Shown: positions 7,598 through 15,240 of the stretch, piece after piece
Position numbering within the stretch: position 1 is the first letter of the stretch
Layout: each line of letters starts with the position of its first letter
DNA from: Pseudomonas sp.
GTDB lineage: Bacteria > Pseudomonadota > Gammaproteobacteria > Pseudomonadales > Pseudomonadaceae
Reading direction: 5' to 3'
DNA: 19,697 nucleotides
NCBI GenBank assembly: GCA_003488145.1
Contig: DNMQ01000137.1
Location: 1 to 19,697 of the forward strand
Notes under the pieces: generated by a model
Told to the model about the DNA's origin: nothing
Database searches by the model: none
What the model saw: only the letters and a program-made list of their open reading frames with translations
Position numbers and translations under genes: made by a program

Positions 7598-8992
7598 CTA
7601 GAGGTGGCGGACCCAGAACAGTTCGTGCCTGCGCACCGCCTTGCGGAAGAATTCGTCATCACCTGTTGTAGGCCAGCGACGTCCCGCCAGAACCCGTTGA
7701 ATGCTCCGACGCAGGCGTTTTTTCATTGGCAGGGGCACTTGCAAGTCATGCTGCATGGCCAGCGCCATGGCCTTGTCCAGCTGTGCCTCGGCATTCAACG
7801 TAGGACTCCACAGGCGATCAGCCGGCAAAGGCTCGATAGCCGGCGGCAGGGCGATACCACAGCCCGCCGGCCCCATGGGCCAGCGATCGTTGTCGTGCAG
7901 GTGATTGGCGTAAAGCAGAAGGGCTTCGGGTTTCCACTCCCCCTCCTCTATTGCCTGACTAAGCGCACGGGTGGCGGCAACGTGATCGGCGTGCGGGTCC
8001 AGCTCCGGGTGAGGGGTGATCACCACCTCGGGACGAAAATGCGCAAGCAGAGCCCGCAGATCGGCCTGCAGGTTCTCCCACGTAGGCTGTCCGTCGCGGT
8101 CCCCTGGCAACTGCAACGGGTTGTGCGCTCTCACCGTGCGTATGTCGGTTTCACTCGACTCACGAGAACCAAAGACCCGCTCAGGCATGGCCTCCATCGC
8201 CGACAGCTGCAAACAGTAGTAGCCAAGCTGCACACAGTACTGCTGCGCCACACCACCCCACAGCGGCACAGCCAGGCTGCCCCAGGTGCGCAACCGTCCT
8301 TTGAGCCGCGCCGCAGCGGTGCTTTCCAGGCCAAGGCGGCGGTAGTGATCGGCCTCAATCTCACCCTGGGTCAACGTGACGATGGCCGCCTCCCGGGCAT
8401 GGCTGTAGAGACCAAAGGCCGCCAGCTCGGCGTCATCGGCGTGGGGCGCGATAATCAGCACCCGCCGCTGCGTATAGTCGGGATTACGCATGGCATGCAG
8501 CCTGACCTCGGCACCCAGGCGGCAGTAGCGGCTATCGAAACGCAGTGAACCCGCACGCAACGCCTCTTGCTGGCCGGACAGGTTCAGATAGCGCCGCCCA
8601 CGTACGCCACGCTCGAAATCCTGGCGATCCCCACCGACATACACACGAGGGTCACGCAGATGTCCGACCCAAGTTGTCTCCAGCCGCACCTCAAGAATCA
8701 GCGTGTCGGCATCAGGCAAGTCACCGGCCAGGCGCAGGCAACCAAGCTCGACGCATCCGCCCAGCTGCACAGCATCCGGCGGAAACTGGTAACGGTAGTC
8801 TTCCTGCGGCCGATAGAACAGATGATCAGCGAACCAGGCCTCATGGACAATCCAGCCCAGAACCAGCAGTAGCGGCACCAGCCAGAAGCTGAGTGCCACG
8901 CCTATCGCCAGCAGCGCGACGAACGCCGTCACCATCGCTATACGTTTATGGCGGCGATGCTGTCGCAACAGCTTTTGTTTGCGCGCTTCCAT
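7598..8992 (-). CDS. dnpA: PIG-L family de-N-acetylase (DnpA-like)
   Basis: The 464-residue protein has a basic N-terminus (residues 1-17), then a hydrophobic region at about 19-50 that can form one or two membrane helices, and a large soluble part. Residues 182-189, A-P-H-A-D-D-A-E, are the PIG-L metal and catalytic motif (His184, Asp186, Asp187), and H-A-D-H at 334-337 supplies the third zinc ligand, His337. PIG-L enzymes remove acetyl groups from N-acetylated sugars. In P. aeruginosa the related DnpA (PA5002) lies in the LPS cluster and has been linked to fluoroquinolone tolerance and persistence; its true substrate is, to my knowledge, not established. The ATG at 8992 was chosen because only 2 nt separate it from the mig-14 stop and the frame upstream lies over mig-14. 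A middle region, about 60-165, could be a beta-rich accessory domain. Confidence 0.88.
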   Translation of the reverse strand: MEARKQKLLRQHRRHKRIAMVTAFVALLAIGVALSFWLVPLLLVLGWIVHEAWFADHLFYRPQEDYRYQFPPDAVQLGGCVELGCLRLAGDLPDADTLILEVRLETTWVGHLRDPRVYVGGDRQDFERGVRGRRYLNLSGQQEALRAGSLRFDSRYCRLGAEVRLHAMRNPDYTQRRVLIIAPHADDAELAAFGLYSHAREAAIVTLTQGEIEADHYRRLGLESTAAARLKGRLRTWGSLAVPLWGGVAQQYCVQLGYYCLQLSAMEAMPERVFGSRESSETDIRTVRAHNPLQLPGDRDGQPTWENLQADLRALLAHFRPEVVITPHPELDPHADHVAATRALSQAIEEGEWKPEALLLYANHLHDNDRWPMGPAGCGIALPPAIEPLPADRLWSPTLNAEAQLDKAMALAMQHDLQVPLPMKKRLRRSIQRVLAGRRWPTTGDDEFFRKAVRRHELFWVRHL

Positions 8993-8994
8993 GC

Positions 8995-9891
8995 TCACAC
9001 CTGATAGACCGGAACGCGGTTGCACCAGCGGTCCTTGTACTCTCGGTCCGCACGGCCGAAGGAGTAACGCAGCGGTTTGCCCAGCGCGCGGGCATCGGCC
9101 CAGGCTGCCTGGGTATTGACGAAGCTGAGGACGCTGCCGGGGCTGAAGCCGCGCTGTTGCGGATCGACACCGCCGTTGATGTACTCGATCGACACCCACT
9201 TCGGCGCTTCGACCCGGTAAAGCACCTGGACGGCGATGGGCTGCTCATCGAGCAGGATCACCGAGCCAGTCATGAACTCGCGCAGTAGTGCAAAGACCTC
9301 TTGCAGATGGCCCTTACCAGGCGCCTCGAAACCCCAGCGGCGCTGGAACAGATCGGCATACATTGCAGCCTGCTCGGTCGGCGAGAAATCCAACATCGGT
9401 CGCAGCACGCCGCCGGCCTCTTCCAGCAGGCGCTGCTCGCGACGCTGGTTGTAGCGGAACTTCTTCGAATACTCCTCTGGCTCACGCGCCAGCGCCAAGC
9501 CCTCCGGCTGCTCGCGCAACTTGCTGATCGCAGTAGCATTCAGCTCGGACACGTAGCGCATACGCTGGCGTACCGGCACCGCTGCCAGCTCGGCAACCGG
9601 CAGAATGATCTCCGCGTTGCCCATATCGAACAGGCCGCGTTTGCCGGTTTTTTTCAGCACATCCTTGGAAAGCGCCAGATGTCGCCCCCAGCAGGGAACC
9701 GCCACAATCAGCTCACCTTGCTTTTCCCAGCCCAAATAGCGCACTGGAATACCAGCGAGCCCAGCCAGCCGCTCGATGACCTCAGGGTGAGTCGCAACGC
9801 TGCCACCGTAGCGCTGCCAGACCTCGGAATACGTCGATGCGTCGATAACGCGCCAGCCACGCTCGCGCCAGCTCTGCAGGAACTGAAACAT
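8995..9891 (-). CDS. mig-14: Mig-14 family antimicrobial peptide resistance protein
   Basis: The 298-residue protein matches the Mig-14 family in length and overall pattern, which belongs to the GNAT-like acyltransferase superfamily. Recognisable parts are the Y-S-K-K-F-R-Y-N-Q-R-R-E segment near residue 142-153, the D-L-F-Q-R-R-W-G-F segment near 184-192 and the C-terminal R-Y-S-F-G-R-A-D-R-E-Y-K block near 277-288. Mig-14 in Salmonella is an inner-membrane-associated protein needed for resistance to cationic peptides, and the P. aeruginosa homologue (PA5003) contributes to polymyxin resistance. Its chemistry is not settled. The ATG overlaps the msbA stop by 1 nt (TGATG), and dnpA begins 2 nt after its stop, so all three should be translated from one message. 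No signal peptide or strong membrane helix is seen. Confidence 0.85.
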   Translation of the reverse strand: MFQFLQSWRERGWRVIDASTYSEVWQRYGGSVATHPEVIERLAGLAGIPVRYLGWEKQGELIVAVPCWGRHLALSKDVLKKTGKRGLFDMGNAEIILPVAELAAVPVRQRMRYVSELNATAISKLREQPEGLALAREPEEYSKKFRYNQRREQRLLEEAGGVLRPMLDFSPTEQAAMYADLFQRRWGFEAPGKGHLQEVFALLREFMTGSVILLDEQPIAVQVLYRVEAPKWVSIEYINGGVDPQQRGFSPGSVLSFVNTQAAWADARALGKPLRYSFGRADREYKDRWCNRVPVYQV

Positions 9892-11699
9892 CAGGATCCC
9901 TGCTCTTCGGGCACTTCGTCCTTGAACTGAGTGGCGTGGAGCCTGGCGTAGGCGCCGTTCGCGGCCAGCAGCTCGGCGTGGGTACCGCGCTCGACGATGC
10001 GGCCCTGCTCCATCACCAGAATCTGGTCGGCCTTCTCGATGGTGCTCAAGCGGTGCGCGATGACAAGTGTGGTGCGGCCCTGCATGACATGATCCAGCGC
10101 GCCCTGGATGTGCCGCTCCGACTCGGTATCCAGCGCCGAAGTGGCTTCGTCCAGAATCAGCACCGGCGAGTTCTTCAACAATGCACGCGCGATCGCCAGG
10201 CGTTGACGCTGACCGCCGGACAGCAGCACGCCGTTTTCGCCGACCATGGTCTGATAACCCTCCGGCATCTGCTCGATGAACTCATCGGCGTACGCATCGC
10301 GGGCCGCGCGGCGTATGTCGTCCAGCGGTGCGCCAGCCAGATCGCCGTAAGCGATGTTATTGGCCACCGTATCGTTGAACAGCGTCACTTGCTGAGTCAC
10401 CAGCGCGATGTGACGACGCAGATTGCGCAACGTGTAGGATTCGACATCCGCACCGTCGAGCAGTATCTGACCTGCCTCATGGTGATAGAAGCGAGGGATC
10501 AGATTCGCCAGCGTGGATTTGCCGCTGCCGGATCGACCTACCAACGCGACCATCTGCCCGGGCTCGATGGTGAAGCTGATGTCATGCAGCACGCGTTTGT
10601 CGGTACCTGGATAGACGAAATCGAGGTTACGCACTTCGAGATGGCCGCTGACGGCTTCGCGCTCAAGCGTGCCCCGATCGACTTCTGGCTCCTCGTCGAG
10701 CTGTTCGAAGATGCTATCGGCGGCGGCCAGGCCTTTCTGGATGTTGGCGCTAACCTCGGACAGCTGGCGGATCGGCTTGGGCAACAGGCCGGCGGCGGTA
10801 ATATAGGCGACCAGGTCACCTGCAGTTGCGTCGCCGCGCAAAAGCAACACCAGAAACATCAGGACGGCCATCGCGCTGTAGATCAGCAGTTGCAAGGTCG
10901 GGGTATACACCGCGCCGGTCTTGACCATGCGTAACTGCTTGTTGGTATTGCTCTGGCTGGCGTCCACGAAACGCAGCTGCTCGTAGCGCTCACCACCAAA
11001 GCTACGCACTACTCGATAGCCCTGGATGGTCTCCGACGCGACGTGGGTAACGTCGCCCATTGCCACCTGGATCTTCTTGCTCTGCTTACGGAATTTCTTG
11101 CTGGCACTGCTCACCACTACGGCAATGACCGGGAGTATCGCCAGCATCACCAGTGTCAGCATCCAGTTCATCCACAACAGATAGGCGAACAGAAAAATCA
11201 CTGTCAGACCCTCGCGGATCAGCACCTTGATCGCATCGGTTGCCGCGCCGGTGACCATGGTCACGTTGAAGGTGATCCGAGAAATCAGGTGGCCTGAGTT
11301 GTGCTGATCGTAATAGCGATTGGGTAACGTCAGCAGGCTGTTGAACAACTGCACGCGCAGGTCGTGCACCAGGCCAAGCGAGACGCGAGCCAGGTAATAG
11401 TTGCCGAGAAACGAGCCAAACCCCTGCCAGGCAGCGATGAGCACTATCAACAGCGGAACAGCGTGCAATAACGGAAGCTCAGCGAGCCAAGCCACACCCG
11501 GGAAAAGTGCGGCATCAGGGTTACTCAGTCCGTCAACGAAGTACTTGAGGATTCCCGCCAGCATCGGCTGGGTCGAGGCAAAGATCACATAGCCGATGAT
11601 GCTGACCAGGAAATAGCCTATGTACGGCTTCACATAGGCCAGCAGGCGGAAATAGATCTTGAGGCTGGAAGTAGCCTCCTGCCTGGGAGTTTCTGTCAT
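9891..11699 (-). CDS. msbA: Lipid A-core flippase, ABC exporter MsbA
   Basis: MsbA flips core-lipid A from the inner to the outer leaflet of the inner membrane using ATP. The 602 residues form a half-transporter: an N-terminal membrane domain (about 15-320) with hydrophobic helices near 28-50, 80-100, 160-195 and 268-290, then an ATPase domain. Walker A is G-R-S-G-S-G-K-S at 388-395, the signature L-S-G-G-Q at 493-497, Walker B L-I-L-D-E at 514-518 and the switch His is 549. The ATG at 11699 has a modest GAGA SD just upstream and gives the usual family length. A longer frame upstream adds 29 residues that look non-coding. It heads the msbA, mig-14, dnpA, hldE run and is divergent from the kinase-like gene. 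A -10-like TAAGAT lies in the complement near 11732, without a clear -35. Confidence 0.96.
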   Translation of the reverse strand: MTETPRQEATSSLKIYFRLLAYVKPYIGYFLVSIIGYVIFASTQPMLAGILKYFVDGLSNPDAALFPGVAWLAELPLLHAVPLLIVLIAAWQGFGSFLGNYYLARVSLGLVHDLRVQLFNSLLTLPNRYYDQHNSGHLISRITFNVTMVTGAATDAIKVLIREGLTVIFLFAYLLWMNWMLTLVMLAILPVIAVVVSSASKKFRKQSKKIQVAMGDVTHVASETIQGYRVVRSFGGERYEQLRFVDASQSNTNKQLRMVKTGAVYTPTLQLLIYSAMAVLMFLVLLLRGDATAGDLVAYITAAGLLPKPIRQLSEVSANIQKGLAAADSIFEQLDEEPEVDRGTLEREAVSGHLEVRNLDFVYPGTDKRVLHDISFTIEPGQMVALVGRSGSGKSTLANLIPRFYHHEAGQILLDGADVESYTLRNLRRHIALVTQQVTLFNDTVANNIAYGDLAGAPLDDIRRAARDAYADEFIEQMPEGYQTMVGENGVLLSGGQRQRLAIARALLKNSPVLILDEATSALDTESERHIQGALDHVMQGRTTLVIAHRLSTIEKADQILVMEQGRIVERGTHAELLAANGAYARLHATQFKDEVPEEQGS

Positions 11700-11767
11700 G
11701 ACGGATCTCGCCCGGAATAGTGGCGGCAATCTTAACACTCCCGCTGGCATGGCCGCGCCCCGCCGAC

Positions 11768-11793
11768 ATCGGGCATCATATGCCACCCCCGAT
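11768..11793. promoter_or_regulatory. Bulged inverted repeat in the msbA / kinase-like divergent region
   Basis: The 114-bp region between the divergent starts contains ATCGGG (11768-11773) and CCCGAT (11788-11793), with inner arms GGCAT (11772-11776) and ATGCC (11780-11784) around CAT. The outer arms are offset by extra bases on the right side, so any hairpin would carry a bulge. Its central placement suits a regulator-binding site serving one or both genes. There is no direct evidence for this. Confidence 0.3.
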
Positions 11794-11813
11794 CATCAGT
11801 GAGGCGCCGATAC

Positions 11814-12431
11814 GTGCTGACGTTTACCCCCCTGCCTGCAGCCATGCTGAACGAAATGATCGACGGCGCCCGGATCTTGGAGCAGGACAGCTTTGGTCCC
11901 AAGGTCTACCGACTGCGTGATGGCAACATGCTGAAGCTCTTCCGACGCAAACGCCTGCTCTCGTCGGCACTGTTGCGCCCGCACTCACGGCGCTTCTGCG
12001 CCAACGCCATCGCTCTGCAGGCGCTTGGCATTCCGACCTTGCAACCACTCCACCTGTACCGTCTGGATGATCCAAACTGGACAGCCGTGCTCTATCGACC
12101 ACTGCCCGGCGATACTCTGTCCCAGCTCCTGCGCGACGAGGGCATCTCTTGGACAGAGCTGCGACTTGAGCTGGCACGCTTCATCAATCGCCTGCACGCC
12201 AACGGTGTTTACTTCCGCTCTCTGCACCTGGGCAATATTGTCCGCACCCCGGAAGGCCAACTCGGCCTGATCGACATCGCTGACCTGAAAAACCGGCGGC
12301 GCCCGCTGGGAGCACGCCTGGTCCGGCGCAACCGCGAGCACTTCGACAAGTATCTGCGCAAGGAAGGTTTCCCTTTCGACAGCGCGTCTCTTTGGGCCTG
12401 CTGCGAAGCTACACGGGCCGGGCGTCGCTGA
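11814..12431 (+). CDS. LPS kinase-like protein (Kdo/heptose kinase-related, 'toluene tolerance' type) lacking the catalytic Asp
   Basis: About 205 residues with the layout of the WaaP/KdkA/RIO-like small kinases encoded in LPS clusters. An N-terminal glycine/lysine region (G-P-K-V at 28-31, L-K-L-F at 40-43, with Lys41 a candidate ATP lysine) precedes a helical middle and a catalytic-loop-like segment, F134-R-S-L-H-L-G-N141, then I-D-I-A-D-L with Asp154 at the place of the metal-binding Asp of DFG. In active kinases the loop reads H-x-D-x4-N; here Ser136 occupies the Asp place while Asn141 is kept. The start is uncertain. GTG at 11814 has GAGG nine bases upstream; GTG at 11799 and ATG at 11844 are alternatives. 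It matches PA4998 in position between msbA and waaL. It could phosphorylate core sugars by unusual chemistry or act as a pseudokinase. Confidence 0.8.
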   Translation: MLTFTPLPAAMLNEMIDGARILEQDSFGPKVYRLRDGNMLKLFRRKRLLSSALLRPHSRRFCANAIALQALGIPTLQPLHLYRLDDPNWTAVLYRPLPGDTLSQLLRDEGISWTELRLELARFINRLHANGVYFRSLHLGNIVRTPEGQLGLIDIADLKNRRRPLGARLVRRNREHFDKYLRKEGFPFDSASLWACCEATRAGRR

Positions 12432-12437
12432 GACGCC
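12421..12437. terminator. Small hairpin across the stop codon of the kinase-like gene
   Basis: GGCGTC (12421-12426) and GACGCC (12432-12437) pair around a 5-nt loop that includes the TGA stop. It lies between two convergent genes only 24 bp apart. No T tract is seen on either strand, so a terminator role is tentative. Confidence 0.3.
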
Positions 12438-12455
12438 TCCGTCCAACAGAAACGA

Positions 12456-13607
12456 TTACGAGGCGACCGGGCGGCGGTTAATGATCAACGCCACCGGCAG
12501 CAACACCAGCAACCATAGCTCGTCAGGGTTGCCGACCAACTTGCTGCCGTCGAAGTTCAGCACCACCAAGGCGGTAAACAGATAGAGTCCCCAGGGGTCG
12601 CGCTGTCGCCAGGCGCGCTGGAGTACCACAACCATCAGTGCAAGGAATATCAGCAATGACACGAGACCGCTGTAAAGACCGAGCGCCATGTAGATATTGT
12701 GCGGATGCTGGATCGGCGAGCCGCCGAGGATGGTCGCCTCGGTGACATACTGCATGCCGCAACCCAGCCACAAGCCGCACCCCAACCACTCCCCGGCAAG
12801 GATGCGCCACAGCTCAAAGCGACCGGAGTCGGCGCGCTCGAACAGACTGGCCACGCCGGGCACCTCTCGCATGACGAATAGGGTCAAGCCAGCAAGCAGC
12901 AAAGCAGCGATTCCCAGCCATAGCAGATAGCGCGCCCGATGCAACGCTAGCCAGCCAGCGACCAGACCGCCAAGCATCAGCATACCGACCAGCCCAGAGC
13001 GGCTCTGCAGCACATAGGCCATGCAGAACACCGCCAGCGCCACTGCAGAGGCTAGTTCCACCCATCGCCGCTGCGCCATCCAGGCTGGCAGCGCCAAGGC
13101 AAAGCAACAGACCAACCACATGCTGGTGTAGATCGGCCCGGTCATCCGCCCCGGCAGCCAGAGTACCCGCTCACCCGGCGCATAGCGGCCGATGATCCAG
13201 TAGACGACCGCCGAGCCCAGTACGTAGAAGCTCAGAATCCAGAACAGACCGCGCGCGAACAATGGGGCCCGCAGTAGCTGCGGATCAGCCAGCTGACTGA
13301 CCAGCAGCACGAACAGGGCCACATAGAACACATGCTTGAAGTACTGCCCATCTGCCGACAGGAAACCAATCAAGACGTACCAGGCGCAAAGTGCTCCCCA
13401 AAGCCACAGGGCGAGCGACGGACGGATATCGCGCCCCAACCGCACCAGCAGCACGCTCAAGGCCGGAAGCGCCAGCAATGCATAGTAAACATTGTTGACC
13501 ATCTTGCTGGTTGGCAGCAGCAGAAAGCTGGCCATGAAGATCAGCAAGGCAGGCGTGAAATAGCCAAAACGCTCATGCAATCCTTTCAGGCGTTGTAAAG
13601 CACTCAC
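12456..13607 (-). CDS. waaL: O-antigen ligase
   Basis: WaaL transfers undecaprenyl-linked O antigen to the lipid A-core on the periplasmic face of the inner membrane. The 383-residue protein is almost entirely hydrophobic, with roughly a dozen helices and one large periplasmic loop (about 245-300) ending at H301-P-H303-N-I-Y-M. His303 coincides with the essential histidine reported for P. aeruginosa WaaL. An R-S-G at 203-205 and the G-R-F-E-L-W pattern at 262-267 fit the Wzy/WaaL superfamily. The start is GTG at 13607, overlapping the upstream stop by 4 nt (GTGA), so translation is probably coupled. An O-antigen polymerase (Wzy) is the main alternative, but the context beside msbA and core glycosyltransferases and the His position favour the ligase. 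Confidence 0.88.
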   Translation of the reverse strand: MSALQRLKGLHERFGYFTPALLIFMASFLLLPTSKMVNNVYYALLALPALSVLLVRLGRDIRPSLALWLWGALCAWYVLIGFLSADGQYFKHVFYVALFVLLVSQLADPQLLRAPLFARGLFWILSFYVLGSAVVYWIIGRYAPGERVLWLPGRMTGPIYTSMWLVCCFALALPAWMAQRRWVELASAVALAVFCMAYVLQSRSGLVGMLMLGGLVAGWLALHRARYLLWLGIAALLLAGLTLFVMREVPGVASLFERADSGRFELWRILAGEWLGCGLWLGCGMQYVTEATILGGSPIQHPHNIYMALGLYSGLVSLLIFLALMVVVLQRAWRQRDPWGLYLFTALVVLNFDGSKLVGNPDELWLLVLLPVALIINRRPVAS

Positions 13608-14362
13608 AGAAACGCTCCGAGCAGCAGGCCAGTCACGAAAGCCAGGATCAGGCGCACACGCTCATGCTTCTTGCGCCGCGCCTTCTTGGCGCGTTCCTCG
13701 GGCAAACTGACATGCTCGCCAAAACCGGTATGCAGCACGGCATCATTCTCGAGAATCAGCGCATGACGCTGCTGATCGGCGTAAAGGCGCGACAGATCCT
13801 TCTCTCCGGTATGCTGGGCATAGGGCGCATGCCCCTGATAGTCGAGCAGGCGACGCAATCCGGGATTGAAGGAGAAGCCCTGCCAGTCGTCCTTGTGCGA
13901 GCCGACCCGATAGCAGGGAATGCCCTCGATCACCTGACGCTCGCCCAGGTAGACGTACGGGCTGTGGATCGCCAGATCGTGGGCGAAGCTGCGCAACCAG
14001 ACCTGTAGAGCCTGCGGGTCGGCCTCCAGCAGCGTCCGCGATTCCTCGATGAAGCCTGGCCGGTAGAACGCCCAGTCGTCCTCGCAGTGGAAGATCCAAG
14101 GCGTCTTGACATGGGAATAGGCCAGGTCGATGGAGCGCATCTGTCCCAGTCGCGGTACGTTGACGAAGAAGGTGGTGTGCTCACGCCAGTGCTCGGGAAT
14201 GCAGGCCTCCACCGCCTTGTCGCCCGAATCCTCAGTGATGAACACTTCACGGATCGGCGTGGTGTTGAAGGCATCGAAGCTGGCTAACGTCTGAGTAAGC
14301 AGGTCAAAGCGCCCACAACTGGTCACCACCAGAGTGACGTTACTGTCCTTGGAAAAGATCAA
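13604..14362 (-). CDS. GT2-like (GT-A fold) glycosyltransferase with a C-terminal membrane anchor
   Basis: The 252-residue protein starts with a GT-A-type segment (V-T-L-V-V-T-S-C-G-R at 9-18) and carries C-E-D-D-W at 93-97, which corresponds to the D-x-D metal and nucleotide-sugar site. A very basic stretch (K-K-A-R-R-K-K near 225) is followed by a single hydrophobic helix at about 233-252 ending the protein, so it is probably held at the cytoplasmic face of the inner membrane. The start is TTG at 14362, supported by GAGAGG eight bases upstream; no in-frame ATG exists near it. It follows the preceding gene by 3 nt and overlaps waaL by 4 nt. In PAO1 the rhamnosyltransferase gene wapR occupies the place next to waaL, but I cannot confirm that this is its orthologue. 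Donor and acceptor sugars are unknown. Confidence 0.75.
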   Translation of the reverse strand: MIFSKDSNVTLVVTSCGRFDLLTQTLASFDAFNTTPIREVFITEDSGDKAVEACIPEHWREHTTFFVNVPRLGQMRSIDLAYSHVKTPWIFHCEDDWAFYRPGFIEESRTLLEADPQALQVWLRSFAHDLAIHSPYVYLGERQVIEGIPCYRVGSHKDDWQGFSFNPGLRRLLDYQGHAPYAQHTGEKDLSRLYADQQRHALILENDAVLHTGFGEHVSLPEERAKKARRKKHERVRLILAFVTGLLLGAFL

Positions 14363-14365
14363 GAT

Positions 14366-15238
14366 TCAAACCTCTCGAAAACCCTGGGGAGTAATGCTCC
14401 AGGTATTTTGTGCAGCCAGCTCGGCATCGCCGAGCAGCTCGTGTTCGCTATGTGCTGGCCAGGTATCGCACTTCCAGCCAATAAAGTGAAAGTAGGGAAA
14501 TTGCCGCTCGCCGTCGCGGTCGTTGAGCAGTTTCCCATGCCGCCAAATCCAGCGTCGTGGAAAATCGAAACTACCGTCGTGCCAGGCAATCCGGCCATTC
14601 GGCGTGCTGAAGGCTTCGATAAACTCGCTGTCACGCCGCCAGGGATTGCAGGCATCGGCCAGTCGCCGCAGTGGCGCCGGCCAGCTCTTGTGGCGGATGA
14701 ACAGGCGGCTGAACGCCCCCTCGTCGAAGGCGTTGTGTTCGCTGGACGCCAGCTTTGCCTGCCAGCCAGGCACCTGCATGAAGGCTTCGCACATCAGAGC
14801 ATTGTTGCGCAGCAGGCATAGATGGCCAGAGATGCGTCGCTCATGGGTAGATAGCAAATCGAAACGCTGCAGCCGCTCGGCGCTGAAATAGCCTCGCAGG
14901 TCGCCATACACCAAGTCGATATCGCTGAATCCCCAGAAGTCGAAGCCTTCCAACTCGTCGGCATGCACATACCCCAGCGCCGGCTTCAAATCGCAGAGTT
15001 TGTAAGGGCTTTGTGGCCGAAATTCGATGCGCAGCCGCGCGGAAACCTTGGCGCAATAGTCGGCAAAACTCATGGCCCGAAAGTGCACGTTGTCTGGTGC
15101 ATTAGGCGGCGTGCCGCAGTCGGTGAAGAACAGCCACTGCACGTCCGGATTGAAACGGCAGCTCTGCAGGAAAAACGGCATCCAGAATGGCCAACGGCCG
15201 AAATAGGGGATAAGAAATAGCAGACGCGGTGCGGTCAT
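14366..15238 (-). CDS. Glycosyltransferase-like protein with a DxD motif (DUF6625-like)
   Basis: The 290-residue protein has no membrane helix. It opens with L-L-F-L-I-P-Y-F-G-R-W-P at 6-17, then Y-K-L-C-D-L-K-P-A at 79-87 and F-W-G-F-S-D-I-D-L-V-Y-G-D at 101-113, where Asp106 and Asp108 form a D-x-D motif like that of GT-A glycosyltransferases. I-S-G-H-L-C-L-L-R-N near 136-145 is a further conserved-looking block. The pattern resembles DUF6625 proteins found in polysaccharide clusters, as I remember them; the reaction is not characterised to my knowledge. The ATG at 15238 lies 2 nt after the previous stop (TGAGCATG), the same junction as at mig-14/dnpA. In this operon it should add or modify a sugar of the LPS outer core. 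This is inference from context. Confidence 0.75.
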   Translation of the reverse strand: MTAPRLLFLIPYFGRWPFWMPFFLQSCRFNPDVQWLFFTDCGTPPNAPDNVHFRAMSFADYCAKVSARLRIEFRPQSPYKLCDLKPALGYVHADELEGFDFWGFSDIDLVYGDLRGYFSAERLQRFDLLSTHERRISGHLCLLRNNALMCEAFMQVPGWQAKLASSEHNAFDEGAFSRLFIRHKSWPAPLRRLADACNPWRRDSEFIEAFSTPNGRIAWHDGSFDFPRRWIWRHGKLLNDRDGERQFPYFHFIGWKCDTWPAHSEHELLGDAELAAQNTWSITPQGFREV

Positions 15239-15240
15239 GC

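Noticed and set aside
6778..7671. Long + strand open frame opposite hldE
   Set aside because: Antisense shadow; composition is atypical for a protein and no plausible SD or family motif is seen.
7595..8548. + strand open frame of 317 codons opposite the PIG-L gene
   Set aside because: Antisense shadow of a gene with intact PIG-L motifs; no recognisable domain.
8993..9199. Possible N-terminal extension of the PIG-L protein over mig-14
   Set aside because: The frame is open but the added 69 residues overlap mig-14 and look like out-of-frame translation; the ATG 2 nt after the mig-14 stop is a better start.
9936..10934. + strand open frame of 332 codons opposite msbA
   Set aside because: It lies wholly over the MsbA ATPase domain and part of its membrane domain, and reads as low-complexity antisense.
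12698..12930. Small + strand frames opposite waaL
   Set aside because: Short antisense frames in GC-rich DNA with no SD and no recognisable product.
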